DNA of 36,298 nucleotides, taken from Anaerolineae bacterium (GTDB lineage: Bacteria > Chloroflexota > Anaerolineae > 4572-78 > J111). This document shows, piece by piece, positions 1 to 8,806 of the stretch. Numbering within the stretch: the first letter of the stretch is position 1; the number at the start of each line of letters is the position of its first letter. The stretch lies in NCBI GenBank assembly GCA_020433785.1, contig JAGRCC010000254.1:1-36298 (forward strand). Reading direction: 5' to 3'. A model generated the notes under the pieces. That model ran no database searches. It saw nothing but the letters and a program-made list of their open reading frames with translations, and had not been told where the DNA came from. Both the position numbers and the translations under genes were made by a program.

Positions 1-548
1 TTTTTACCGGCAAGATGAGCTACCACGCTAACGTAGCCGCGGCTCTAGATGTGGCCCAGCATGTTATGCCGTTGGTTTGGCGGCACTTTCCCGAAGCGCA
101 ATTTATTATTGCTGGCAAAGATCCGGCTGCTGAAATAGAAGCCTTGGCTACCGACCCGCGAATTAAGGTAACCGGCACCGTGCCCGATTTACGCCCCTAC
201 CTGGTCAGAGCGACGGCAGCCGTCTCACCAATGCGTTACGGCGTTGGCATTCAAAATAAAATTTTAGAGGCAATGGCGATGGCTGCCCCGGTCATTACCA
301 CCTCGAAAGCCTTAAGTTCATTACAAACTCGTGTGGGCGAAGAAATCCTGGTCGCCGATACCCCTCAGGCCGTAGCTGAGCACATCATTACCCTATTTAA
401 AGATCACCGATTTGCCCATCGACTTGGCACCGCAGGCCGGCAATATGTGGAAAACTATCACGATTGGAATGTGATGGCCAGAAATCTGGAGGCGGTTTAT
501 CGGGAGGTGATGCAGCCGGTTAGAAACGGCTATCTGCGGGTTAAGTGA
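1..548 (+). CDS. GT4 glycosyltransferase, C-terminal part (5' end outside window)
   Basis: The frame is open to the left edge, so only about the last 181 residues are present. They form the nucleotide-sugar-binding half of a GT-B fold GT4 enzyme. The fragment opens with an FTGKMSYHAN segment, continues with an 'IIAGKDP...VTGTVPDLRPYL' stretch and the conserved donor-site block GIQNKILEAMAMAAPVI, and ends in a YHDWN motif. This pattern matches the sugar transferases of the Stp1/exosortase-associated GT4 subfamily. The genes at 7571-8806 and 11509-12711 share the same C-terminal pattern (ADTP...A..I..L..D), so three paralogues of this subtype lie in the locus. It converges on galE and shares terminator 613-658 with it. 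Donor and acceptor cannot be told from sequence. Confidence 0.88.
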   Translation, partial: FTGKMSYHANVAAALDVAQHVMPLVWRHFPEAQFIIAGKDPAAEIEALATDPRIKVTGTVPDLRPYLVRATAAVSPMRYGVGIQNKILEAMAMAAPVITTSKALSSLQTRVGEEILVADTPQAVAEHIITLFKDHRFAHRLGTAGRQYVENYHDWNVMARNLEAVYREVMQPVRNGYLRVK

Positions 549-612
549 AACCCTTTTGTAGAACAAACTTAAGTTTGTCTTACGCCTCTGAATTACCGAG
601 AGAGTATCGTTG

Positions 613-658
613 AAAAAAAAAGCTCCCGCACAAATCGTAGCTGTGCGGGAGCTTTTTT
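613..658. terminator. Bidirectional intrinsic terminator between the GT4 fragment and galE
   Basis: A perfect 12-bp stem (621-632 pairing with 642-653, arm AGCTCCCGCACA) with a 9-base loop is preceded by an A tract (613-620) and followed by a T tract (653-658). It can therefore terminate both the + strand GT4 transcript and the minus strand galE transcript. Confidence 0.95.
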
Positions 659-674
659 GTTGCGGTGTTATTTT

Positions 675-1658
675 TTATTGATCACCATAACCATTGGGGT
701 GAGCTGAGTGCCACGCCCAGGCGGTTTCGATGATGCCTCGTAAATCGGTATATTTGGGCTGCCAGCCCAATTCCTGGCGAATTTTGTCACTGCTGGCAAT
801 CAGGATGGCCGGATCGCCGGGGCGACGTGGTCCAATTTCAGCGGGAATGGGGTGACCGGTTACCTGACGGGCGGTTTCAATGACTTCTTGGACGGAAAAC
901 CCTTGACCGTTGCCTAAGTTGTAGGTTCTACTCCCTTGATCAAGCGCTCGTAGGGCTAAAATGTGGGCTTGGGCTAAATCAAGCACGTGGATGTAGTCGC
1001 GGACGCAGGTGCCATCGGGGGTAGGGTAGTCGTTGCCAAAGATATACACTTTTTCGCGCTGGTCTAAAGCAACCTGGAGAACGATGGGAATGAGATGATA
1101 TTCGGGGTAATGGTCTTCGCCCCGGTTGGGATCACCAGCGCCACAGGCATTGAAGTAGCGCAAGGCGGCAAAACGGAAACCATAAACCCGATCGAGCCAG
1201 TGGAGCATGCGCTCGATAATGAATTTCGATTCGCCGTAGGGGCTGCCCGGCACAATCCGCTCGGCCTCATCGATGGGCATGCGTTCCGGATCATCAAAGA
1301 GATTGGCGGTGGAGGAAAAGATAAATTTTCTAATGCCGTGATCAACGGCGCTTTGGAGCAGGTTCAAGCCGTTGGTCACGTTTTCGCTCAAGTATAAAAA
1401 CGGTTTTTCCATCGACTCGCCGACCAAGGTATGCGAGGCAAAGTGCATAATGGCTTCGGGCTGGTAGTCGGCCAAAGTACTGTCGATAGCGGCGCGATCG
1501 TTTAGATCGCCTTTGATAAAAACGGCTTGCGGGTGCACTGCCCCTTCATGGCCCTGGTACAGATTGTCGAAAACGATGACCGAGTCGCCTGCTTTAATCA
1601 ACTCCGCCACGACGGTACTGCCGATGTAGCCGGCTCCGCCGGTAACGAGAACTTTCAT
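675..1658 (-). CDS. galE: UDP-glucose 4-epimerase GalE
   Basis: Extended short-chain dehydrogenase/reductase of 327 residues that interconverts UDP-glucose and UDP-galactose in the cytoplasm, supplying galactose donor for the neighbouring glycosyltransferases. Visible signatures are the N-terminal NAD-binding TGGAGYIG (residues 6-13), the SST of the catalytic Ser/Thr region, SPYGESK with the YxxxK catalytic pair, [10 protein letters not shown], the substrate-region [10 protein letters not shown], and the typical GalE ending [11 protein letters not shown]. The length is normal for the family. The ATG is preceded on the minus strand by AGGAGA at good spacing. It is monocistronic: terminator 613-658 follows, and a weak copy of the shared 39-bp promoter module (1705-1743) lies about 45 bases upstream. 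A related NDP-hexose 4-epimerase specificity (for example UDP-GlcNAc) cannot be excluded. Confidence 0.93.
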   Translation of the reverse strand: MKVLVTGGAGYIGSTVVAELIKAGDSVIVFDNLYQGHEGAVHPQAVFIKGDLNDRAAIDSTLADYQPEAIMHFASHTLVGESMEKPFLYLSENVTNGLNLLQSAVDHGIRKFIFSSTANLFDDPERMPIDEAERIVPGSPYGESKFIIERMLHWLDRVYGFRFAALRYFNACGAGDPNRGEDHYPEYHLIPIVLQVALDQREKVYIFGNDYPTPDGTCVRDYIHVLDLAQAHILALRALDQGSRTYNLGNGQGFSVQEVIETARQVTGHPIPAEIGPRRPGDPAILIASSDKIRQELGWQPKYTDLRGIIETAWAWHSAHPNGYGDQ

Positions 1659-1704
1659 AAGATATTGTCTCCTGGTTTAGTGGGGTATGGTTTTTACAAG
1701 AATT

Positions 1705-1743
1705 ATGTTAGTGATTAAGTTGAAAATTGTAAAGTCAGTTAGT
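1705..1743 (-). promoter_or_regulatory. Candidate promoter/operator E upstream of galE (weak copy)
   Basis: It has the same geometry as sites A-D on the minus strand: distal hexamer ACTAAC (1738-1743, one mismatch to TCTAAC), a proximal position TTACAA (1727-1732) exactly 11 bp on, then 16 bp, then TAACAT (1705-1710) as the -10. The proximal hexamer is poor. The predicted leader to galE would be about 40 bases. Confidence 0.35.
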
Positions 1744-1769
1744 CTATTTACTGTATCTATTCAGCATAA

Positions 1770-1853
1770 CAGGTGACTGGCACTTAATCGCTGTAATTGT
1801 ACCAGTGTATTCCATTCGGCGTTCTCAATTTGAGCAACGGTGCCAGTCACCTG
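1770..1853. repeat. 84-bp element with 14-bp perfect inverted repeats (GGTGACTGGCAC type)
   Basis: CAGGTGACTGGCAC at 1770-1783 is perfectly inverted at 1840-1853, with a 56-base spacer that contains no obvious gene. It lies between the Wzc-like gene and galE. No T tract follows either arm, so it is not a canonical terminator. A hairpin with a related GGTGACT arm occurs at 35684-35759, which suggests a dispersed repeat. No clear target-site duplication was seen. Confidence 0.7.
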
Positions 1854-1883
1854 AGTAGTAACCATTTACTTGTGGAAGATAGC

Positions 1884-3518
1884 TTATGATTTTGATACCG
1901 GTAGTTTCCACCAAGACCGGGAGGCATTACTTTTTACGGACCCACCCGTCGCTTTATTCTGATCGCTGTGGGAATAGTATTGATAAAATTCAGGTACTTT
2001 ATTGCCGCTGGTAACGCCATTCAAGATGCCGCCTAACAATTTTGCGCCTACTTGATTTAATCGTTCTATCGATTGCTTCAAGGCATCGCGTCGAGTACTC
2101 TTGGCTCTAACGACAATTATCATCCCATCGACCCGCTTAGAGAGAACGAGGGCATCGGTCACGGCCAGAATCGGCGGCGTGTCGAATATGATGACATCGG
2201 CGAACCGCTCAAGTCGCTGCAACAGTTGCATCATCCGCTGCGCTCCCAAGAGCTCTGACGGATTGGGTGGAAGGGGCCCGCTGGTAATTATTTTGAGATT
2301 TTCAACGCCGGTATCTTTAAGCTGGTTTTCAATATCGAGTTCATCCGAACTGAGCAGGCCCGTTAAGCCGCCTAAGTTGGGCACTTGAAAAATTTTGTGA
2401 AGCGTGGGGCGTCGAAGATCGGCATCAACAATAATGGTTCTTAATTCGGCCTGGGCCATGATAACGGCCAAGTTAGCGGCGGTGGTGCTTTTCCCTTCGC
2501 CAGAGGCTGCGCTAGAAATAGCGATGGAGCGAGCCGGCTGATCGACGGCGGTGAATTGGATGTTGGTTCGAATTTGGCGATAGGCTTCTGCTACGGGGGC
2601 GAAAAGGTCTTTAGAGCTGAGTAGTTGGGCCGCGCCATCCATCTGTTTTATAGCACCTAAGTTCGTCATTCCTATCGTAGAGCTGTTAAAGTCATCGGTT
2701 GTTTTGATGGTGTTGTCGAGATACTCAAGTAACAAAGCGGCTGCAAAAGCTAAACTAAAGCCAACAGCGGCGGCCAATATAACATTTAGCGCCACGTTGG
2801 GGCTTACCGGAGTGTAGGGTAGTTGAGCCGGTTCGATGACGGTTAGAAAGTTGGTCGATCCGCCTTCAAAGAATTTGAGAAGGTCATTGTAGTTAACTTG
2901 CCATTCATTTGAAAGTGTTTCCAAGCTAGATATTTCTGTTTGTAGATCTTGAACGCGGCGGGCGCTTAACGTGTTATTTAATTCGGCTTGAAGCTCTTTT
3001 ATTCGGGTTTGCGCGGTTTGAATATGGATTTCCAAATCATCCAATTGGGTACGCACAAACGCACCCCGTTCATTACGCTCCTTACTCTCTAAAGAGGTAG
3101 GGCTTTGAAGAATTAATTGAAAGGCTAATTCATCGGCAATAGCAACTGCCCGCTCGGGCGATACATCTTGAACGCTGATAGCCAATAATTGGGTTTGTGG
3201 GATTGAAGCGGCGTAAACGCGCCCTTTCAAACTTTGCCAACTTTCATTTAGGCCTAGACCATCAACAACTGCTTGGAGAATGGGCTGCCGGACAGTCATT
3301 TGAGCGTAAGACTCGGCTAACTGTTCAGTTAGCATGAAATCATTGCCACTTAGTTCAGTTTTTTGAATAACTTGACCAACCATTAGGGTTGTGGCCGTTT
3401 GGTAGATGCGAGGTTGCTGTTGGCTAGCATAGTAGCTGATGCCGGCAGCTAAAAATGTACTTAGCAAAATAAGCCACCACCACCGTAATGTTCCCTTTAA
3501 GTATTGCATAATCTCCAT
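1884..3518 (-). CDS. Wzz/Wzc-like polysaccharide co-polymerase fused to bacterial tyrosine autokinase
   Basis: Inner-membrane BY-kinase of 544 residues controlling polysaccharide chain length and export. Order of parts: first membrane segment (about 14-31), Wzz-type extracellular region with a coiled coil (about 150-210), a proline-containing motif (PAQLPYTPVSP, 230-240), second membrane segment (about 243-264), then the cytoplasmic P-loop kinase. The kinase has Walker A (ASGEGKST, 338-345), Walker A' (VDADLRRP, 364-371) and Walker B (DVIIFDTPP, 441-449). A short C-terminal tyrosine cluster (Y512, Y514, Y515) is the likely autophosphorylation site and is smaller than in proteobacterial Wzc. 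Adaptor and kinase are in one chain, unlike the split Firmicutes pairs. It lies 18 bases after the 3537-5993 gene and is surely co-transcribed with it. A second in-frame ATG at codon 4 is an alternative start. No cognate phosphatase gene is in the window. Confidence 0.9.
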   Translation of the reverse strand: MEIMQYLKGTLRWWWLILLSTFLAAGISYYASQQQPRIYQTATTLMVGQVIQKTELSGNDFMLTEQLAESYAQMTVRQPILQAVVDGLGLNESWQSLKGRVYAASIPQTQLLAISVQDVSPERAVAIADELAFQLILQSPTSLESKERNERGAFVRTQLDDLEIHIQTAQTRIKELQAELNNTLSARRVQDLQTEISSLETLSNEWQVNYNDLLKFFEGGSTNFLTVIEPAQLPYTPVSPNVALNVILAAAVGFSLAFAAALLLEYLDNTIKTTDDFNSSTIGMTNLGAIKQMDGAAQLLSSKDLFAPVAEAYRQIRTNIQFTAVDQPARSIAISSAASGEGKSTTAANLAVIMAQAELRTIIVDADLRRPTLHKIFQVPNLGGLTGLLSSDELDIENQLKDTGVENLKIITSGPLPPNPSELLGAQRMMQLLQRLERFADVIIFDTPPILAVTDALVLSKRVDGMIIVVRAKSTRRDALKQSIERLNQVGAKLLGGILNGVTSGNKVPEFYQYYSHSDQNKATGGSVKSNASRSWWKLPVSKS

Positions 3519-3536
3519 ATCATTATACCTTTTCTA

Positions 3537-5993
3537 TTAATAATCCGTTGATTGGATAGGATCGAAATATTTGATCCAAACAGGCTCATAGTCGTTATAG
3601 GTTGTCAATTTATCCCAGCCCATCAGCGGCCGCTGATTAGCGCCATTAGCATCCATGATCCATAGCTGTTGATTACCTGTACGGGTTGAGGTAAATACAA
3701 TTTGGGTGCCATCAGGTGACCAGGAAGGGTATTTACTCAGTTCCGGTACAAATGTATCTTTACCGATTTCACGGCCATTAAATTCGGCATTGCTCTCGGT
3801 TAATTGCAGAAGGGATTTGTCATCATAGTCAAAGCGCCAGATTTCGTCGTCTCCGCTATCGTTTGAGACAAATATGATTTGATTGCTCGTTGGTGACCAA
3901 GTCCCGTAATAAGCAATGCCTAACCCAAATTTGGTAATTTGTTCTTCTTTGCCATACAGGTAATCATAGACGAATACGGCCGGTACCTCTTCTGCATTAC
4001 CCTCTTGGTACCGTGTGGCGTCTTTGGTAAAGACTCGGAAGCGTTTATCGGCCGACCATTCTTCACGAGCGCGGGCGGCAATATAGGGCCAGGAAGCTGT
4101 TAGGCGTCCCAGTTCGTCTGTAGCCGGGTCGTAGAGATAAATAAATTCTTCTTTGGGTTCTAGATTCGATTCCCGATCTGATTTAAAGAGGATTTTTCCC
4201 ATTAGATTAGAGGGTACGGCCTCGACCAAGGTGTTGAACGGCGCCGGGGTGGGCGTTACGGTCAACGCAATTCGTTCATAAACGGGTGTAGGGGTAGCCG
4301 TAACAACATTGGATGGAGTAGCTGGCGGGGTACCTGTGGTAAATGCAATGGCCGTAGCCAAACTGGCGATAGCTTGGGAAGTGGCCGCATTCAATGGCGT
4401 TGGGGTTACCGTAACCACAATGGGCGTGGCCCAAGTTTCAGGTAACGGGGTCGCTGTACCGAATTTTTGGGCCAGACTGGTCGCCTCGGCCGACATTGTA
4501 GCCGCTGTAAAGATCGACTCTGGGGTGGGCGTGGAGGTAATCAGGATATAATCAACCGGCGTGGGCACTGGAGTCGATGTTTCTGTCGGGATGGGCGTTG
4601 CAGTGACGGCGTTAGTAGGAATCGGGGTGGGCGTGCCGTTAACAACCACTTCGGCGGTAGCAAATTGGGCCATTATTCCGGCCGTCGCCAAATTTTCTGG
4701 GGTCGTGGTTGGAACAATGATGAGATAGTCAGGAATAGGCGTTGGCGTAACAAAGTTTGCGGGTAAAGGCGTGGCCGTCCCAAAATCGGTGGCTTCACCG
4801 GTAATTTGCAGCGCAATCACCGCGGCTGTGGCAATATTCTCAGGCGTAGGGGTTGAGGTAATCAGGACGTATTTGTAGGGGGGCGGCGTAGCTGGCGGCT
4901 CACCTGCTTCTACCGACAAGATGACTTTGTTCCCCTCACTTTCCGGCCCGTAGCCGGTATCCCAAGCAAACAAACTATCCTCACCAACGATCGGCCCATC
5001 TATCCGAAATGAAACGGTCGGGTTTTCGTTATCGACAAGGCGCTGTTTGAGGATGGCAATTTGTGCCGAGGAAAGCTCAAAGGTATTGACTTGACCTGTA
5101 TTCAAATCTTTCTCGCCTAAAATGGGGGATAAGGTTTGGAGAACGTCGGCATTGGCCAGGGTCTGGTAGTTGTGCCGGTTCCAATCCTCATCAATTTCAG
5201 GCGCTAAAAGCCGGAGGGACCAGGCGGCAGCACCATTCGGCTGATCGAGTTTTCTCCCTAAGCGATCATCACGTAGGCCGGTCATTTGAATAGACGCTTT
5301 ATAAATGGGCGCCCCGCGCGGAATAGAACTTAAGTCAAACTGAAACGCCCCATTATAGATCTTTCCTTCAAATTTTCCGGCATACAAAGAAGAGTCGCCA
5401 AAGTTGTTACCGCGTTCTTCTCCACTGGAGACCCAACCAATGCTGATGCTGTCCGGGGAAAGATTGTAAATCTGGTTGCCCGGTTCCGGGGTGGTTGTTG
5501 AGGTCGCGGTTGCCAAAAAAACACTAGTGCCGGATGCAGGATTGGTTTCAGCATTTGTAGCGACGGTTGGGGTTGAGGTGGCAGTGGGCGTTTTGAGCGT
5601 GATCACCGGCTGATCTAAATTCGTAACAGCCTCACCATCTTGAACAGTGGTCTGGGTGAAATAGATGGCCCCCAAGCCAATAAGAACCAGCAGGGCGATA
5701 ATTGAAATCCAAAGCGGTTTCTGCTTGGTGAAAAACCCCTCTTGGGGTTCATTCCTGGGACTGGTTTTGGCCGCTATTGCCTGTACTTCTTCTAAGGGGA
5801 TATCGACATATCTAGAACAGGTGGGATACTGTGAACTAAAGCAAAATGTGCCTTGATGATCGAGCGAAATTGACGCCTTATTTTCCGTAGCCAGGCAGCA
5901 ATGAGAGGCCTCCGGGTAGGAAAAGTGGGAACTATTGTCTTGCGTTAATCCCAAATAGGGGCAAACAGAGTTTAACTTTGATTGTTCGGGCAT
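3537..5993 (-). CDS. Membrane-anchored Cys-rich / Thr-Pro-linker / TolB-like beta-propeller protein
   Basis: 818-residue single-pass protein of unknown exact function. Residues 1-63 form a Cys/His-rich domain (CPYLGL at 11-16, HCC at 31-33, C51, C59), possibly metal binding, of a kind I associate with Chloroflexota/Actinobacteria membrane proteins. There is no signal peptide. One membrane segment (about 94-112) would place the Cys-rich domain inside and the rest outside. Outside lie a Thr-rich linker, a beta-sandwich-like region (about 170-370), roughly 220 residues of TPTP-type repeats with the recurring pattern 'TSTPTPE...TATPLP' and Ala-rich spacers, and a C-terminal TolB/PD40-like propeller with SWSPDGTQIVFTSTRTG and PVWI blades. 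It is the first gene of block A, 18 bases ahead of the Wzc-like kinase, which suggests a role in surface polysaccharide assembly or cell-wall sensing (inference). Promoter A lies 65-103 bases upstream of the ATG. Confidence 0.8.
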   Translation of the reverse strand: MPEQSKLNSVCPYLGLTQDNSSHFSYPEASHCCLATENKASISLDHQGTFCFSSQYPTCSRYVDIPLEEVQAIAAKTSPRNEPQEGFFTKQKPLWISIIALLVLIGLGAIYFTQTTVQDGEAVTNLDQPVITLKTPTATSTPTVATNAETNPASGTSVFLATATSTTTPEPGNQIYNLSPDSISIGWVSSGEERGNNFGDSSLYAGKFEGKIYNGAFQFDLSSIPRGAPIYKASIQMTGLRDDRLGRKLDQPNGAAAWSLRLLAPEIDEDWNRHNYQTLANADVLQTLSPILGEKDLNTGQVNTFELSSAQIAILKQRLVDNENPTVSFRIDGPIVGEDSLFAWDTGYGPESEGNKVILSVEAGEPPATPPPYKYVLITSTPTPENIATAAVIALQITGEATDFGTATPLPANFVTPTPIPDYLIIVPTTTPENLATAGIMAQFATAEVVVNGTPTPIPTNAVTATPIPTETSTPVPTPVDYILITSTPTPESIFTAATMSAEATSLAQKFGTATPLPETWATPIVVTVTPTPLNAATSQAIASLATAIAFTTGTPPATPSNVVTATPTPVYERIALTVTPTPAPFNTLVEAVPSNLMGKILFKSDRESNLEPKEEFIYLYDPATDELGRLTASWPYIAARAREEWSADKRFRVFTKDATRYQEGNAEEVPAVFVYDYLYGKEEQITKFGLGIAYYGTWSPTSNQIIFVSNDSGDDEIWRFDYDDKSLLQLTESNAEFNGREIGKDTFVPELSKYPSWSPDGTQIVFTSTRTGNQQLWIMDANGANQRPLMGWDKLTTYNDYEPVWIKYFDPIQSTDY

Positions 5994-6057
5994 AGTAACT
6001 GTCTTCCAAAATTATTAAGGGTTTTATGGAATGGTGTAACTATGATAACTAACTTTT

Positions 6058-6096
6058 ATGATAAAGTGCTAGGAGCATAGTTAGAAAAGAGTTAGA
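6058..6096 (-). promoter_or_regulatory. Promoter/operator A of block A (39-bp module)
   Basis: Read on the minus strand: TCTAAC (6091-6096), 5 bp, TCTAAC (6080-6085), 16 bp, then -10-like TATCAT (6058-6063). Both hexamers are perfect and 11 bp apart. The predicted leader to the start at 5993 is about 55-60 bases. The geometry is identical at sites B, C and D. Confidence 0.7.
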
Positions 6097-6197
6097 ATGC
6101 TTCTGCGTTAATTGACGGTCATTCTGGGTTTTTGCTCGCGGTCATCATTAGCGTCTTGCCCTACTCTGGTATGGAAGTTTAGGAAGGAGGATGATGT

Positions 6198-7574
6198 TTA
6201 ACGCCTTGATAGTTCAAGCTCAGATGAGACTTTGTTGTAACGAGGTGCCAGTTTGGCTTGAATTTCAACGATAGCCACTCCCGCAAAGGTCATAAGGATG
6301 GCATCAACCGGCAGGCGATAACGGATCAAGGCCCAGGTTAGCAGGTGAACGCCTGTATAAATGACGATAAAAAGATAAAGAATTAAAGTGTTTGATGAAA
6401 AAATATGATGATGTAGACCTCGAATGATGCCATAAATCATAAACGGTAAGAGCAAGCCAAATGATAACACCCTGGAAAAGTTGCTGGCTGCACTTGAGTC
6501 AGATGAGGGCCAGAATTTAAAGTAATCCTTAACGCGACTTATGGATAAAATAATATAACGCTCTGGGTCAGCTTGAATGAAGGTCCAACTTTCTTTCAGC
6601 AAAGCTTTATCTAATTCGGCCTCATTCAGGCTTCGCAACTCAGGAGGGATTAAGTCTTGGTAGGACGGACCTTCATCTGGCAGGATAGATATAAAATTGT
6701 AGCCTTGGATTGGATGATTACCCCAGAAAAAGGCAAAGCCGGCGTTGGTGTTGAGTAATACAAATGTATTAAAGGCGCGATAGTTTCGCACAGACCAGGG
6801 GGCAATCGAGACGACCAAAACCACGGTCGCTATGGTCAGGATGGCCATCATTCGGATAGCTAATTGAACATGGCGACGATACATAATCCATAGGAGCCAT
6901 AGGAAAAGAAATGGCAGAAACAACAAAAACACCTGACGGAAGAGAACCGTTAGGGCAATAGCCAAGCCGAGCGTAAGGCCCCAGACCCCAATTTTCATCT
7001 CCTCCGGTTTTTGAGTCTGAGCGATCTTACCGGTAATGTCTAAAATCCACAGGATCGAAATGATATAAAACGTCTCAGTCATTAACGTGCCGGCGTAGTA
7101 GACGAAATAGATATAAACAGCGGCTAAGGCTGCACTGACCAGACCGACGTTGGTGTTGAAATAGCGACACCCAACTCGATAGGTGAGCCAAGGTGTTAAG
7201 ATGCCGGCTATGATCGCCTGTAAGAGTCGAGCTATTAGGGGCTGGTAACCGAAAATGCCGTATACAGCCACCAGGTATAAGGTGTATAAGTAAGACCAGT
7301 GAGCCGTTGGTTCACCTGCTGGTGTAGCCGGCCACCAATCCTCGGCCACGGTGAAGCCGTGACCATTTAACAGCTGATAAGCCATCATATCATAAGATAT
7401 TTGATCAAACGTTCCTGGTAATTTACTGACACTATTACCCATATAAAGTGCAACTAATACTCTCAATATGACAGCTACGGCGATAATGCCGATTAACCAG
7501 CGAGATGCCGGCGAAGATGGAAATTTAAACCACGTTGGTTTTTTATCAGAAACATTTTCTGAAGTCGATTTCAC
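6198..7574 (-). CDS. GT-C family (ArnT/PMT-like) membrane glycosyltransferase
   Basis: 458-residue polytopic protein with roughly ten hydrophobic segments. After the first membrane segment an acidic loop (GTFDQISYDMMAYQLL) sits where GT-C enzymes carry their catalytic Asp. A second family hallmark is the amphipathic 'PWSVRNYRAFNTFVLLNTN...FWGNHP' region seen in many bacterial GT39-like proteins. Such enzymes take sugar from a polyprenyl-phosphate carrier and transfer it outside the cytoplasmic membrane. The start ATG overlaps the stop of the upstream GT4 by four bases (ATGA), so translation is likely coupled. It is the last gene of block B. No terminator was seen in the following 200 bases. 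Donor and acceptor are unknown. Confidence 0.8.
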   Translation of the reverse strand: MKSTSENVSDKKPTWFKFPSSPASRWLIGIIAVAVILRVLVALYMGNSVSKLPGTFDQISYDMMAYQLLNGHGFTVAEDWWPATPAGEPTAHWSYLYTLYLVAVYGIFGYQPLIARLLQAIIAGILTPWLTYRVGCRYFNTNVGLVSAALAAVYIYFVYYAGTLMTETFYIISILWILDITGKIAQTQKPEEMKIGVWGLTLGLAIALTVLFRQVFLLFLPFLFLWLLWIMYRRHVQLAIRMMAILTIATVVLVVSIAPWSVRNYRAFNTFVLLNTNAGFAFFWGNHPIQGYNFISILPDEGPSYQDLIPPELRSLNEAELDKALLKESWTFIQADPERYIILSISRVKDYFKFWPSSDSSAASNFSRVLSFGLLLPFMIYGIIRGLHHHIFSSNTLILYLFIVIYTGVHLLTWALIRYRLPVDAILMTFAGVAIVEIQAKLAPRYNKVSSELELSRR

Positions 7575-8806
7575 ATTGTCACCTGTTGTGGATGGATGCC
7601 ATTTTTTTGATGAGCTTGAATGTAAACCTTATCCCACGCGGCGTATATCGTTTGCCAATTGTATTTTTCAATGACGCTTTGCCGACCGTTTTTAGCTAAC
7701 TGTTGGGCTAATTCAGGGTCGCGGCATACCCGGATGACTGCCTGGGCAAATTCATCGGGTGTATCGGCAATCAGAATATCTTTGCCATGCGCTGTTTGGA
7801 TACCCTCTGCGCCAATCGTGGTTGATATGATCGGCAGCCCCCAACTCCAAGCATCCAAAATTTTAACGCGCATCCCGCCGCCGGCGTAAAGCGGAACAAT
7901 AAAGGCGGCAGTTTCGGCTAAATAAGGTTTCGGATCAATGACATAGCCGGTTACTTCTACTCCATCGCCTTCTAATCCTGCCGGTGGATTCTTGCCAATA
8001 ACCGTTAGGATGGCCTCAGGGATGGCGGCCTTGACCTGGGGAAAGACATGCTTGGCAAACCAGAGGATGCCTTCAGCATTGGGTGGCCAATGCAATCCGC
8101 CCAGAAAAGTAATGCGGTGTCTATTTTCTGTTACGGGGATGGGTTCAACTTGAACAGGATCCGCACATATGGGAATAACAGTAGAGGGTAAGTGGCCGTT
8201 AGTTGAACCTGAATGGCCATTGACCGCCTGGTAATCTTCCTGCGTAACCCATACCACGTGATCGAATTGTTGACATACTTTGGGTTCATAACGAGCCAGA
8301 AGGCGTGCTTCACGGGCCAAAATTATTTTCTTGATGGCGTTGGTCTCATTTTCGGCCAACCGCTGGGGAATAAGTTGAACGGCGTTATGCTGGTCAAGAA
8401 TAATCTTGGTAGACGGTTGCATTTTTTTGACGGCTAGCGCGTATTCGGCCATCCAAAGTTGATCGGCGTGAACCGCGTCAAACGTTTGTGAGTTGGTCAA
8501 TGCCCGTAATTTCTCCATCATAGCCGCCACATAATCACGGGTGATCAGGAATGGCTCCTGGGTAATGATGCTTTTTAGCAGAAACCTCGCTTCACGGATG
8601 GGGGTGCGTGGCATCGGCACTGTATGAACGGCATGACATAAATCTGCTAGATGGGAAATATATTCAGCTTTGTCCGTCTCTCGCACGAAGGTGACCAGTG
8701 TTACCTCGTGATGTTGGACTAAGTGACGTAATACAAAATAACTTCTCATCTTGGGGCCCGCGTCCAGCGGGTAGGGTAGTACCTGGCTTAGAAATAGAAG
8801 GCGCAC
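7571..8806 (-). CDS. GT4 glycosyltransferase, Stp1-like
   Basis: 411-residue GT-B enzyme. The N-terminus MRLLFLSQVLPYPLDAGPK is the acceptor-domain start typical of the Stp1-like (exosortase-associated) sugar transferases. The donor half carries FLGGLHWPPNAEGI, VTGYVIDPKPYLAE and GGGMRVKILDAWSWGLPII. In that last block the usual first Glu of the E-x7-E motif is replaced, as is common in this subgroup. The start is GTG, supported by AGGAG seven bases upstream on the minus strand. It is the first gene of block B, controlled by site B, and overlaps the GT-C gene by ATGA, so the two probably act in one step or one branch. It is paralogous to 11509-12711 and to the fragment at 1-548. Sugar specificity is unknown. 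Confidence 0.88.
   Translation of the reverse strand: MRLLFLSQVLPYPLDAGPKMRSYFVLRHLVQHHEVTLVTFVRETDKAEYISHLADLCHAVHTVPMPRTPIREARFLLKSIITQEPFLITRDYVAAMMEKLRALTNSQTFDAVHADQLWMAEYALAVKKMQPSTKIILDQHNAVQLIPQRLAENETNAIKKIILAREARLLARYEPKVCQQFDHVVWVTQEDYQAVNGHSGSTNGHLPSTVIPICADPVQVEPIPVTENRHRITFLGGLHWPPNAEGILWFAKHVFPQVKAAIPEAILTVIGKNPPAGLEGDGVEVTGYVIDPKPYLAETAAFIVPLYAGGGMRVKILDAWSWGLPIISTTIGAEGIQTAHGKDILIADTPDEFAQAVIRVCRDPELAQQLAKNGRQSVIEKYNWQTIYAAWDKVYIQAHQKNGIHPQQVTM

Noticed and set aside
1095..1397. Antisense ORFs over galE and many other genes
   Set aside because: They are opposite-strand or out-of-frame shadows of well-supported coding regions.
4200..5000. Regularly spaced repeats resembling a CRISPR or minisatellite
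   Set aside because: They are the codons of Thr/Pro-rich linker repeats in one long open frame; spacers and repeat lengths vary and no cas genes are present.
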